Positions 1-8,854 of a DNA stretch of 64,000 nt are shown one piece after another. The stretch spans positions 52,724-116,723 of the forward strand of contig JACJZA010000011.1 of NCBI GenBank assembly GCA_020635825.1, written 5' to 3'. Every line of letters begins with the position of its first letter. Within the stretch, counting starts at the first letter, position 1. The DNA is from Flavobacteriales bacterium. Its GTDB lineage: Bacteria > Bacteroidota > Bacteroidia > Flavobacteriales_E > Vicingaceae. Under the pieces are notes generated by a model. The model worked only from the letters and a program-made list of their open reading frames with translations, had not been told where the DNA came from and did no database searches. The translations under genes and the position numbers were made by a program.

Positions 1-340
1 TAAAGTTTGCCCCAGGTTCTATAGAAAGCTTATTAGTTTTAATGTCGCCAACAATATTGGCAGTAGCTTTTAATAACAACAATTCTTGTACAGAAATTTG
101 AGCATTTATGGTTCCCGAAATGTCTGCATTTTTACATACTATTTCACCATCAATTGTACCAGAAGGACCCACAACAACTTTCCCTTCAGAGTGTAATTTA
201 CCTTTTAAGGTGCCATCTATTCTAATGTCTCCCACACAGTTAATATCTCCTTTAATGGTAGTACCTTTTCTAATTATATTGATTGCCGCAGCATCTACGT
301 CATTTGTTTTAGCCATTTGCGATGAATTTTTGTTAAACAT
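1..340 (-). CDS. Bactofilin family protein (partial, C-terminus outside window)
   Basis: The 113 codons visible on the minus strand read as a polymer-forming bactofilin. After a short polar N-terminus comes a run of short right-handed beta-helix turns with the typical texture (IIRKGTTIKGDI, VGDIRIDGTLKGKL, GKVVVGPSGTIDGEI). Bactofilins polymerise without nucleotide and scaffold cell-wall enzymes at the inner face of the membrane. The start is taken at position 340 (MFNKNSS); an alternative in-frame Met lies eight codons later at 316 (MAKTND). The gene lies directly downstream of, and on the same strand as, the SprE/PorW-like gene (44 nt gap), and an M23 peptidase is divergent beyond that. This is a plausible cell-wall and scaffold neighbourhood. 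The 3' end is cut by the window edge. Confidence 0.88.
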   Translation of the reverse strand, partial: MFNKNSSQMAKTNDVDAAAINIIRKGTTIKGDINCVGDIRIDGTLKGKLHSEGKVVVGPSGTIDGEIVCKNADISGTINAQISVQELLLLKATANIVGDIKTNKLSIEPGANF

Positions 341-384
341 ATTCTCATTGCTTTGAGAACAAAGATAAAATAAAAATTAAAAAA

Positions 385-2961
385 CTACTCTAATTTGAAC
401 TGTTGCTCGAAAAAGTTTAAATAATTTACAATGTTTTTGTCTTTATAGAACTCGATATAATTATCATTAGAAATAAAGAAAGATTGGTATTTTTTACTAT
501 TCAACTCTTGTAAAAAATCTTCATTAAGTCTAAAAGCTTTTAAGTAATCTACTGCCATAGTTTCATTGTCAAATTCTTTTACAGAAACTATCTGATTCAA
601 TCCATTTAAAAATAAACTATTTACATTAAAAGTTTGAGTGCTATAATAATTAGTATTAAAGTTGGTAATGTCAACTTTGTATTTGTTTGTTTTTTTATCC
701 ATAGATGGAACCACAATAACAAAGGTGTATTTATCATCAGTTTTATAGACATAATTCACTCCAGAATTGTTTGGCGTTGTAGTTACATTCATTCCTTTTT
801 TAATTAAGTCTAAAATGTTTTGTGCTTCTTTTGCTACATCTTCATCAGGATATTGGTCTACTATATTTTGAAGAGCAACTTTAAATGTATCAAGTGGTGC
901 TGTATGGCCAATAGACATAGCTGCTAAAAAATCAAATTTGTGTTGAATATGATTATCAGCAAATATTGCTTTTGCTTTTTCACATCGGGTTAATACAGTG
1001 GTATATTTTGCATCTTTATAATATTCATAAACAATACTGTAATAATTATCTACACGTTTTCTATTTTCTCGGGTTACTTTATTATAAGTTGGGTCTTGAA
1101 TAATTTGAGCATATTCACTTTCGGGATAATTATTAAGAATTAAACTTCTATATTTTTCTTTCATCACATCATCGTTTATCAATAAACTGATACGGTATAA
1201 ATTATACCAAGTAGGCAATCTATAACGACAGGTGTCATATCTTTCTAAAAGTGATTCAAAAGCATTGATGGAGTGGGGATAATCCTGAAAATCTTCGCGA
1301 TAAATGTTCCCTTGAGCATAAAGAGCCTCAATAATTTTGTTATGCGACACATTCATGCTTTTATCATTCATAGGTAAAAATTGCAGATAGAATTCGGGAG
1401 TAGTTTTAGGGTTAACAACTACACTGTCGTTTGAAATGGTATCATTAGTAAATGTTCCTTCTTCATCAAAATTGATGGTTGATTGTTTGTTACTCCTTCT
1501 CCAGTTATCTTCTAATTTTCTGTCTCCCCAGTTTTTTCTAAAATCAGCAAAACCAAAACCAAGAATGGTTTGGTTATAGAAATACCATTTTCCGTTTGAT
1601 TGGGAATTAATATTATTTGAGTTAGCTAAGTTGTTTAATGTAGAAGAATTATTTAAAGCAGCTAATTCTGCTTGTTTAGCTTCTTCTTCTTTTTCTTTTT
1701 GAATGAGTGATTCTATTACTGTATTTCTGTAACCTTCGTCTAAAGCCATTTTTTGTAAACTATCTTCTAATTCAACAATTTTTATATTTTCAACCAGCTT
1801 ATTTAAAGACTTACTTCGTGCATAGATATTATCATAAAACTCATAGGTTTCAGGTAAAACGGCAACACAACTATCATAATAAGATTGTGCAGGTACATAT
1901 TGGGGTTTGGAATAATATAGTTCCCCCAATCTTAGGTAAGCCATTGCTTTTTGTTTAGGATTACTTACACTACTGCGAGCTGATAATTGAAGATATTTTA
2001 TACCAAGTGCTTCATCATTTTCTTTGAAAGCAATATCAGCTAAAGCATAATAAATTTGGTCTTGAAATTCTTTGTTTTTAGCATCTTTTAGCATTTTAGT
2101 TAACATTTTTTTGATGTCATCTTGGTCTTGACTTTCGGTATCAAATGATAAAGCTCTACTAATTTGAGCATTAAACATCATGTCATATCTGGGACGGAGT
2201 TTGATAACTTTGGTGAAAAGTTCCGAGGCTTTTGCATATTCTTTCTTTTTTAGCCAAAGTTGTGCTAATACATAATTGTAACGACGTCTTTCTGTTTTTT
2301 TGCGTGTAGTTTGAAGAGCAGTTTCCAGCTTAGAAATAGCATCATCATACTGTTTTTTTCTAATATAGAAATCAGCAAAAACAGCATTATAATCACTGTT
2401 GTATTTTGGTGGAGGAGCTTTTCCTCCTTCCATCAGCTTTAGGTATGATTCGGCTTTGCTCATTTCATTTAATTCCATGTGCGTTTTTGCCAGCCATATC
2501 AAAGCCATATTTTTCTCAGGCTTTTTGTTATAAGCTTTTGCTAAGTATTCAAATATTTCAATGGCATTGTAGTGTTCTTTTTTATAAAACCTTGCTTTAC
2601 CAATTAATGCATAGCAGTCATCAATCCATCTGTTATGTTCTTCTTTTTTCACATAAATAGAGTGCCTATCTATTGCTTCAGAGCATTTCTCAATTACCTT
2701 ATCCATATCAGGATACAAACTTTTTGATACCACTTCATCCGGGTAAATAAATAAAGGAATGATTTCAGAAAAATCGTCTTTATGGTCATTTCGTAGTTTT
2801 AGGTCAGTAGCTTTCATTATTTCATTGGCGTTGAAATAACCATTATATCGGGTAGTAGTGTTGTGAAAAGCTCTACGGGTAAATGAATTTTTTTTGGTGG
2901 AGCAACCAACTAAAATCAAAATAAAACAAATAGAAACTGCTATGTGATTCTTTAATCTCAA
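385..2961 (-). CDS. sprE: SprE/PorW-like TPR lipoprotein, T9SS and gliding component
   Basis: An 858-residue outer-membrane-type lipoprotein. The N-terminus has a hydrophobic stretch ending in a lipobox (LVGC, Cys20). It is followed by the conserved opening of the SprE/PorW family (TRRAFHNTTTRYNGYFNANE). Helical TPR-like repeats fill roughly residues 110-420, a Ser/Asn-rich linker follows around 430-480, and more helical repeats run to about 740. A C-terminal alpha/beta region ends the protein. In Flavobacterium johnsoniae SprE, and in Porphyromonas PorW, this family is required for type IX secretion and gliding. Its length matches those proteins. The many T9SS cargo proteins in this window agree with the call. 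It is divergent from the M23 peptidase at 3124 and upstream of bactofilin. The symbol is by homology only; gliding itself cannot be inferred. Confidence 0.85.
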   Translation of the reverse strand: MRLKNHIAVSICFILILVGCSTKKNSFTRRAFHNTTTRYNGYFNANEIMKATDLKLRNDHKDDFSEIIPLFIYPDEVVSKSLYPDMDKVIEKCSEAIDRHSIYVKKEEHNRWIDDCYALIGKARFYKKEHYNAIEIFEYLAKAYNKKPEKNMALIWLAKTHMELNEMSKAESYLKLMEGGKAPPPKYNSDYNAVFADFYIRKKQYDDAISKLETALQTTRKKTERRRYNYVLAQLWLKKKEYAKASELFTKVIKLRPRYDMMFNAQISRALSFDTESQDQDDIKKMLTKMLKDAKNKEFQDQIYYALADIAFKENDEALGIKYLQLSARSSVSNPKQKAMAYLRLGELYYSKPQYVPAQSYYDSCVAVLPETYEFYDNIYARSKSLNKLVENIKIVELEDSLQKMALDEGYRNTVIESLIQKEKEEEAKQAELAALNNSSTLNNLANSNNINSQSNGKWYFYNQTILGFGFADFRKNWGDRKLEDNWRRSNKQSTINFDEEGTFTNDTISNDSVVVNPKTTPEFYLQFLPMNDKSMNVSHNKIIEALYAQGNIYREDFQDYPHSINAFESLLERYDTCRYRLPTWYNLYRISLLINDDVMKEKYRSLILNNYPESEYAQIIQDPTYNKVTRENRKRVDNYYSIVYEYYKDAKYTTVLTRCEKAKAIFADNHIQHKFDFLAAMSIGHTAPLDTFKVALQNIVDQYPDEDVAKEAQNILDLIKKGMNVTTTPNNSGVNYVYKTDDKYTFVIVVPSMDKKTNKYKVDITNFNTNYYSTQTFNVNSLFLNGLNQIVSVKEFDNETMAVDYLKAFRLNEDFLQELNSKKYQSFFISNDNYIEFYKDKNIVNYLNFFEQQFKLE

Positions 2962-3095
2962 AAAATAATTTTAAAGAGGTATTAACTAAATATCTACCAA
3001 ATTATTATAAACAAGCTGCTAAAGTACTTACTTTCCTTTATATTTTTAAATAAAATCTTAATTGTCCTACAATACTTTTATAGACTAGGTTTGGG

Positions 3096-3103
3096 TATAT
3101 TTG
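3096..3103 (+). promoter_or_regulatory. Candidate Bacteroidota -7 element for the M23 peptidase gene
   Basis: TATATTTG matches the TAnnTTTG -7 consensus of Bacteroidota sigma factors and lies 20 nt before the ATG at 3124. No clear TTTG -33 box sits at the expected 19-21 nt upstream, so this is only a candidate. Confidence 0.3.
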
Positions 3104-3123
3104 TGTTGATTTTTATTTTATAG

Positions 3124-3990
3124 ATGGCTCACCAGAAGAAAAAAAAGAAAAAACTACAGAAGCTTAAAAACAAATATCGTTTAGTAATTTTAAATGATGA
3201 TACTTTTGAGGAAAAGCTATCTATTCGACTTTCTCGACTGAATGTTTTTTCTATTGTTGGTTTTGGGTCGCTTATTTTAGTTGTAGTAGTTACCATTATT
3301 ATTGCTTTTACTCCTTTAAGAGAGTTTATTCCCGGTTATACAGATGTAAACCTTAGAAAACAAGGAATAAAAAACACCTTAAAAATGGACTCATTGGAAT
3401 TGGCATTGAAACAAAAAGAGCAATACATATTAAATATTAATAAGATAATTCAAGGTGAACCATTGCAGTTTAACGATTCTATTGTTGTTGATACGAATGT
3501 GAATTATAAGAATATTACTAATGAACCCATTTCAGAAGATTCGATGTTGAGAGTAATGATAGAATCTGAAGAAAAATATAACTTGTTTAAATCTGCCAAA
3601 AATAGACCGGAAGGAATTAGCAGTTTTACTTTTTTTACTCCTATTAAAGGAATTATTACTGAAATGTTCAATGCAAAATCAGAACATTTTGGGGTTGATT
3701 TAGTAGCTCCTAAAAATGAAGCTATCAAGGCTACTTTAGATGGTACTGTAATTTTTGCAGAATGGACACTGGAAACAGGTTATGTTATTGAAATTCAACA
3801 TACAAATAATTTAATTTCTGTTTATAAGCATAATTCAGTGTTGCATAAAAAACAAGGAGATAAAGTAAATGCCGGTGATGTAATTGCAATTGTTGGTAAT
3901 TCAGGAGAACTTTCTACAGGACCACACTTGCATTTTGAGCTTTGGTATAATGGAATCCCTATTAATCCGCAAGAATATATAATGTTTTAA
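3124..3990 (+). CDS. M23 family peptidase (LytM-like peptidoglycan endopeptidase), membrane anchored
   Basis: A 288-residue protein with a very lysine-rich cytoplasmic N-terminus (residues 3-20), one transmembrane helix (about 41-62), a periplasmic linker and a C-terminal LytM domain (about 165-285). Zinc and catalytic residues of the family are intact: H188 and D192 in HFGVDL, and H268 and H270 in GPHLHFELW. A YKH motif lies between them. The fold cleaves peptide cross-links in peptidoglycan. Because the metal site is complete, it should be active rather than a degenerate LytM activator. It is divergent from the SprE/PorW-like gene, and bactofilin lies beyond. This suggests a role in making room in the wall for an envelope machine (inference). 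The next gene starts 2 nt after its stop. Confidence 0.9.
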   Translation: MAHQKKKKKKLQKLKNKYRLVILNDDTFEEKLSIRLSRLNVFSIVGFGSLILVVVVTIIIAFTPLREFIPGYTDVNLRKQGIKNTLKMDSLELALKQKEQYILNINKIIQGEPLQFNDSIVVDTNVNYKNITNEPISEDSMLRVMIESEEKYNLFKSAKNRPEGISSFTFFTPIKGIITEMFNAKSEHFGVDLVAPKNEAIKATLDGTVIFAEWTLETGYVIEIQHTNNLISVYKHNSVLHKKQGDKVNAGDVIAIVGNSGELSTGPHLHFELWYNGIPINPQEYIMF

Positions 3991-3992
3991 AA

Positions 3993-5312
3993 ATGTTTAA
4001 GGTTTATTTAATCATATCAAGTTGCCTAGCATTTTCAAATGTAAGTGCACAACAAGTGGAGTTACTTTATAATTGGAATGATACCACCTTACCACCTACT
4101 TCTGCTTATAATAATACCTATAATGAAGTTTGGGGATTTGAACAGAATGGACGAGAGTATGGTGTAATTGGAAGCACAATGGGAACTCATTTTTTTGATG
4201 TTACTGATAAAAATAATGTCTCATATGTAGACTTTGTTCCTGGAAAAGACCAAGGACCTCATATCATTCATAGAGATTTTCATGATTATAATGGCTATTT
4301 GTATATGGTGAGTGATGAAGGTGCAAGTTCTTTACAAATAGTTGATTTAAGTTATTTACCCGATTCAGTCCATATTGTGTATGATTCAGATCAGCTTGTT
4401 GTGAGATCACACAATATTTTTATTGATAGCCTTCATGCTAAACTGTATGTCTGTAGTGGAGATTTATATGTTTATTCACTAGCGAACCCTACCAATCCTA
4501 CACTTTTTACTACAATAGATTTGCCGTGGTCTGTACATGATGTGTATGTAAGAAATGACACAGCCTATGTAAATGATGGAGGTGATGGTTTGTATATTTA
4601 TGATATGTCAGCACCAAGTCCTAACCCGTTGAATACACTATCTTTTTACCCTCAAAAAGGTTATAATCATTCGGGTTGGTTATCAGATGATGGTAGTATA
4701 TACATTTTTGCAGATGAAACCCATGGAAAACAGATGAAAGTATTAGATGTTTCGGATATTAATAACTTAACTGTCCGCTCTACTTTTATGACCATGACAG
4801 ACCCTTTTTCTATTGCTCACAATCAAATTATTAAAGGGAACTATGTGTATGTTTCTCAATATTTTGATGGTTTTAGAATGTATGATTTTTCTGATCCTGA
4901 TAATGTTATTGAAGTAGGAAGTTACCCAACTTCAACTCAGCCTGTTCAGAATCATATGTATGAAGGAGCATGGGGTGTTTACCCTCTTTTAAAAGATGGA
5001 AAAGTACTGGTAAGCGATATGCAAAATGGGTTTTTTGTATTGGATGTTTCTAATGTTTTAACCTCTACTTCAAAAATTGAAATCAAACATAATGTAACCA
5101 TCTTCCCAAATCCATCAAATGGAGTTTTTAAAATAAACTCCCCAACAAACATGATAGTGGATGTTTTTAATTGTCAAGGTCAGCTGGTTTTACAACATTT
5201 ACCGCTAAAAACTTCATTAACAATAGATTTATCTTCATATCCTAAAGGAGTTTATTTATTAAAAATGCAAGGAGAGGTTAAAGCAGTAATACAAAAGGTA
5301 ATCGTTCAATAA
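3993..5312 (+). CDS. Choice-of-anchor B family secreted protein with T9SS sorting domain
   Basis: A 439-residue exported protein. The signal peptide ends at about residue 20 (SNVSAQ). The body is an LVIVD-type beta-propeller, with repeated xxxDVSD / IVDLSY blades such as THFFDVTD, SLQIVDLSYL and LYIYDMSA. The opening (EVWGFEQNGREYGVIGS) is characteristic of the choice-of-anchor B family. A type A T9SS sorting domain fills the last 75 residues (VTIFPNPSNGVFKI ... KGVYLLKM ... VIVQ), so the protein should cross the outer membrane and be attached or released there. Ligand or enzymatic activity is unknown. It begins 2 nt after the peptidase gene and may be co-transcribed with it. Confidence 0.82.
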   Translation: MFKVYLIISSCLAFSNVSAQQVELLYNWNDTTLPPTSAYNNTYNEVWGFEQNGREYGVIGSTMGTHFFDVTDKNNVSYVDFVPGKDQGPHIIHRDFHDYNGYLYMVSDEGASSLQIVDLSYLPDSVHIVYDSDQLVVRSHNIFIDSLHAKLYVCSGDLYVYSLANPTNPTLFTTIDLPWSVHDVYVRNDTAYVNDGGDGLYIYDMSAPSPNPLNTLSFYPQKGYNHSGWLSDDGSIYIFADETHGKQMKVLDVSDINNLTVRSTFMTMTDPFSIAHNQIIKGNYVYVSQYFDGFRMYDFSDPDNVIEVGSYPTSTQPVQNHMYEGAWGVYPLLKDGKVLVSDMQNGFFVLDVSNVLTSTSKIEIKHNVTIFPNPSNGVFKINSPTNMIVDVFNCQGQLVLQHLPLKTSLTIDLSSYPKGVYLLKMQGEVKAVIQKVIVQ

Positions 5313-5376
5313 TTCCTTTCACATCTTATTGTTAACACAAATAATCTAAAGAAGTAAAAACAAAACGTATTCAAAA

Positions 5377-5384
5377 TATTTTTG
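5377..5384 (+). promoter_or_regulatory. Candidate -7 element for the MORN-repeat gene
   Basis: TATTTTTG fits TAnnTTTG and lies 36 nt upstream of the ATG at 5421. A recognisable -33 partner is lacking, so support is weak. Confidence 0.25.
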
Positions 5385-5420
5385 TTGAATTAGAGTTTTC
5401 ATTTACAAACTAAAACCATT

Positions 5421-7205
5421 ATGAAAAATATAGTATTCATATTTCTGCTCTTTATTAATGCTCAAATTTTTGCTCAACTACATACTTATAAATGGACCAA
5501 TGGAAATAAAAAAGCTGAAGGGGTTGTTAAAGACGGTTTAGAACAAGGTAAATGGACTTTTTGGAGTAAAGAAGGAATTATACAGCAAGAAGTAACTTAT
5601 GTTGATGGAGAGTATAATGGAGATTATGTAGATTACGATGAAAAAGGCAACAAAAGAGAAGAAGGAACTTTTATTAGAGCCAAAAAAGAAGGAGTATGTA
5701 AAATTTGGTATCCGACAGGTCAATTAGAAATGGTTGGATATAATAAAAATGGATTTAATGACAGTTTGTGGACTTTTTATTTTGAAGATGGGAGTAAAAA
5801 AGAAGAGGGCAACTTTAAAAAAGACAATAGAATTGGCAACTGGACTACTTGGTATGCAAATAATCAAGTAAAAGCAATACGTGAGTTTAAAGAAGATGGG
5901 GATGTGCTTTTAAAAGAGTTTTGGACAGAAAAAGGAAAACAATTAGTAAAAAATGGCTCTGGAAATTTTGTAGAATATAGTACTTCTGGAAAAGTGAAAA
6001 TAAAAGGTCAGTACAAGGATGGAAAACGTACTGGATTGTGGATGGAGTACGATGAAAAAGGAGATAAACTGTCTGAAGGAAAATATGAAAATGGAATCAT
6101 GACCGGAGAATGGGTTTATTATTGGGATAATGGCAATAAAAGACTTCAAGGGAATGTAAAAAATGGACAAAAGGATGGTAAATGGACTTACTGGTTTGTT
6201 GATGGTGAAAAACTAAAGGAAGTTGAATTTGTTAGTGGATTAGAGGAAGGTAAATATCAAGAATGGTTTCAATCAGGAAACATAAGTGTGGAAGGTAACT
6301 ACTTAAAAGGAGAAAAGAATGGGGAATGGGTTTATTGGTTTGACAATGGAAATAAAGACATTGTAGCTCATTTTAAAAATGGCGTAAAAGATGGGCTTTG
6401 GAGTTTTTATGATAGGGAATCAGGTGAAAAACAATATGAAGGAATTTACAAAGAAGATAAAAAAAATGGGGAATGGATTTATTGGTATCCAAATGGTAAA
6501 GTTTGGAAACAAGGAAATTTTACTAATAATGTTAAAGATGGAGAATGGAAATACTGGAGTGAAAATGAGGTTTTGGTAATGCAAGGTATTTTTAAAAATG
6601 GGAAAGAAGATGGAGAATGGAAATCTTGGTATGATAGTGGCGCTAAAAAAGATGTCGGAAATTTTAATGATGGATTGATGAATGGAGTATGGGAAGGTTG
6701 GTTTGAAAATGGACAACAAGATTACAAAGGTGAATATAAGAATGGATTAAAAGATGGAATATGGGAGCATTGGTATGAGAATGGTCAAATGGAACAAATG
6801 CAAACCTTTTTAGTAAAATCCGTAGAAAAGAAAAGTTATTTAAGAGAATCTGAAAAGAAGTATGCGGAGTTTACTAAACAACAACAAGTTTCAGTTTTAG
6901 AGGGTCCTCATTTTTCTTGGTACGATAATGGAAAACCAAAAGATGAAGGAGCATACACAGAGAACATACAAACAGGTAAATGGACTTATTATTATCCAAA
7001 TGGTAATAAAATGTACGAACAAACTTTTGTAGATGGACATCAGGATGGAACGGTTACTTCTTGGTATGAGATTGGAACACTGCAGAGCGTGAAAGAATAC
7101 AAAAATCTTTTACCTCATGGCAAATGGATATTTTATGAAAAGCAACAAGGAAAAATTAAAAAGATAATTTACTACGAAGAAGGTAAAAAGATAAAAGAGG
7201 AATAA
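5421..7205 (+). CDS. Exported MORN-repeat (YwqK-like) protein
   Basis: A 594-residue protein with a signal peptide (about residues 1-19, ending IFAQ). The rest is almost entirely tandem MORN-variant repeats of about 23 residues, on the pattern GxWxYWYxNGxxxxxGxFKNGxKxG, roughly two dozen units. MORN repeats form extended beta-hairpin ladders. In this phylum they are often auto-annotated as 'YwqK family antitoxin', but no toxin partner is adjacent and the protein is exported, so an antitoxin role is unlikely. No T9SS sorting domain is evident; the C-terminus is lysine-rich. The gene is monocistronic. It ends directly against the convergent sensor-kinase gene with no gap. Function unknown; a periplasmic or surface scaffold is possible. 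Confidence 0.8.
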   Translation: MKNIVFIFLLFINAQIFAQLHTYKWTNGNKKAEGVVKDGLEQGKWTFWSKEGIIQQEVTYVDGEYNGDYVDYDEKGNKREEGTFIRAKKEGVCKIWYPTGQLEMVGYNKNGFNDSLWTFYFEDGSKKEEGNFKKDNRIGNWTTWYANNQVKAIREFKEDGDVLLKEFWTEKGKQLVKNGSGNFVEYSTSGKVKIKGQYKDGKRTGLWMEYDEKGDKLSEGKYENGIMTGEWVYYWDNGNKRLQGNVKNGQKDGKWTYWFVDGEKLKEVEFVSGLEEGKYQEWFQSGNISVEGNYLKGEKNGEWVYWFDNGNKDIVAHFKNGVKDGLWSFYDRESGEKQYEGIYKEDKKNGEWIYWYPNGKVWKQGNFTNNVKDGEWKYWSENEVLVMQGIFKNGKEDGEWKSWYDSGAKKDVGNFNDGLMNGVWEGWFENGQQDYKGEYKNGLKDGIWEHWYENGQMEQMQTFLVKSVEKKSYLRESEKKYAEFTKQQQVSVLEGPHFSWYDNGKPKDEGAYTENIQTGKWTYYYPNGNKMYEQTFVDGHQDGTVTSWYEIGTLQSVKEYKNLLPHGKWIFYEKQQGKIKKIIYYEEGKKIKEE

Positions 7206-8789
7206 CTATAAACGTTCTGCAAAAATAAAATGATATGTTGTACCTCCATTAATAGTTCGGGTATAGCTTCCATCTAGTTGTTCAGTAAAAGTATCTATTA
7301 GAGATAAGCCAAAATTTATTTTGTCAGAGTTGTCTATCCAAGTGCCATTATCATGATAATTCATGGTAAACTCATTTGATTTCTTTTGAATGTCAATTTT
7401 TATTACACCATCATCTTTCTCTTTCAACCCATATTTTATGGAGTTAGTAATTAATTCATTTAAAATTAAAGCTAGAGGAATTAAAGGGGTTAAATCAACA
7501 TCATCAATGTTAGTATTGATAATGATATTGGGTTTGTTTTCATATGAGAAAGAAGTAATAATTTCATCAGTCAGAGAGCATATATATTCTCTTAGATTAA
7601 TATTAGCAAGGTCTTTGGTTTGATACACTTTTTGATGCACTAATGAAATGGCATTAATTCTAGTAATAGCTTCATCCAAACGCTCTTTTATTTCATCAGA
7701 TGAATGTCCTTTTTGTAAACGCAATAAACTAATAATGATTTGTAAATTATTTTTTACGCGATGATGAATTTCCTGGAGTAAGACTTTTCTTTCTTCGCTT
7801 ATCTTATTAGCGTTTTGAAGGGTTTTTTCTAGTTTTTTTTCTATGTGTTTTCTTTTTATGATTTCTTTTTTTAGTGCTTTATTCCACATTAATATTGCGA
7901 GAAAGATTATTAATAAAAAAACAAATATATAAATGCTGTAAATTATTAACTGATGAATGTCAAGACCATGATCATACTTAACAGATATCCATTTATTTCT
8001 TATATGATTATGTGTTTTTTGAGGTATTTTATCCAATACCTTTTGAATAATATCTCTTAAAGGTTCCCATTTTTTGGTAACGGCAAATCCAATTTGAGTG
8101 TTTTTATAAATTGTTGGAGCAGCTATTTTTAGATTGGTAAAACCATGATGATTTATATAGTAGCTGACAACTCCTAAACTCCCTACAAATGCTTTTGTTT
8201 TTCCAAGAGTTACACTTTCTAAACACTCTTTAATACTCTTCTCATACACTAATTGTATTTTGGGAAAATCTTTCGAAATCATTTCTCCCGTATAGTAATT
8301 AACAGGGACAGATACTTTTTTATTTTCTAAGCCTTTTAATCCACTAATAAATTCAGCATCTAATGTCGTTACTATTACCAAAGGGTCTGAAATATATGGC
8401 TTCGTGAATAGAAGATATGATTTTCTTTCATCAGTAATTCCTGCACAAGGAACCATATTTATTTCGCCTGATTGTAATTCTATTAAAGATTCTTCCCAGG
8501 TAATATCTTTAATTGGTCTAAAATCGATTCCGGTAGCTTTCTCAAAAATGGAGACATAGTCTCCTACAATTCCTTTATATTCTCCATTTTTATATATTTC
8601 ATAAGGAGGCCAATTAGGTTCGTATCCATGATAAATAATGGGGTGCTCTTTTATCCATTGTTGTTCTTCTGGAGTAAAATCAATAATTATGGATTGTTTT
8701 TTAGCAGAGCAAAAAGAACTACTAAGTAAAAAGAGAGTAGTTAAAAACAAAAAGCAATAGAGAGTATATTTTTTTACCTGAAAAAACAT
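7206..8789 (-). CDS. Sensor histidine kinase with periplasmic solute-binding (SBP_bac_3/BvgS-like) domain
   Basis: A 527-residue hybrid. A signal or first membrane segment covers residues 8-28. The periplasmic type-3 solute-binding domain (about 33-270) has the BvgS-like opening (FTPEEQQWIKEHPIIYHGYEPNWPPYE) and the ITDERKSYLLFTKPYI motif. One transmembrane helix (about 283-304) and a short coiled coil follow. The kinase core is of the HisKA_2 type: phospho-acceptor His342 in EIHHRVKNNLQ, then an HATPase domain with LNELITNSIKYG and a shortened GxG region (NFGLSLI). It should sense a small ligand in the periplasm and phosphorylate a response regulator. No regulator gene is adjacent, so it is an orphan here. 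It is convergent with the MORN gene with no gap. Ligand unknown. Confidence 0.85.
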   Translation of the reverse strand: MFFQVKKYTLYCFLFLTTLFLLSSSFCSAKKQSIIIDFTPEEQQWIKEHPIIYHGYEPNWPPYEIYKNGEYKGIVGDYVSIFEKATGIDFRPIKDITWEESLIELQSGEINMVPCAGITDERKSYLLFTKPYISDPLVIVTTLDAEFISGLKGLENKKVSVPVNYYTGEMISKDFPKIQLVYEKSIKECLESVTLGKTKAFVGSLGVVSYYINHHGFTNLKIAAPTIYKNTQIGFAVTKKWEPLRDIIQKVLDKIPQKTHNHIRNKWISVKYDHGLDIHQLIIYSIYIFVFLLIIFLAILMWNKALKKEIIKRKHIEKKLEKTLQNANKISEERKVLLQEIHHRVKNNLQIIISLLRLQKGHSSDEIKERLDEAITRINAISLVHQKVYQTKDLANINLREYICSLTDEIITSFSYENKPNIIINTNIDDVDLTPLIPLALILNELITNSIKYGLKEKDDGVIKIDIQKKSNEFTMNYHDNGTWIDNSDKINFGLSLIDTFTEQLDGSYTRTINGGTTYHFIFAERL

Positions 8790-8854
8790 ATTGCAATTTA
8801 ATTAAAAATGCAATTGCTTCAAATAATAAAAATGATATTCAACAACTCAATTAA

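Noticed and set aside
108..356. Plus-strand open frame at the left edge
   Set aside because: It is antisense to the bactofilin coding region, whose beta-helix repeats are clear on the minus strand.
5421..7205. Toxin-antitoxin locus suggested by the YwqK-like repeats
   Set aside because: No small toxin gene next to it, and the protein has a signal peptide.
8790..8854. GCAATT..AATTGC inverted repeat between truB and the sensor kinase
   Set aside because: Only 6 bp in very AT-rich sequence, no T-run; probably chance.
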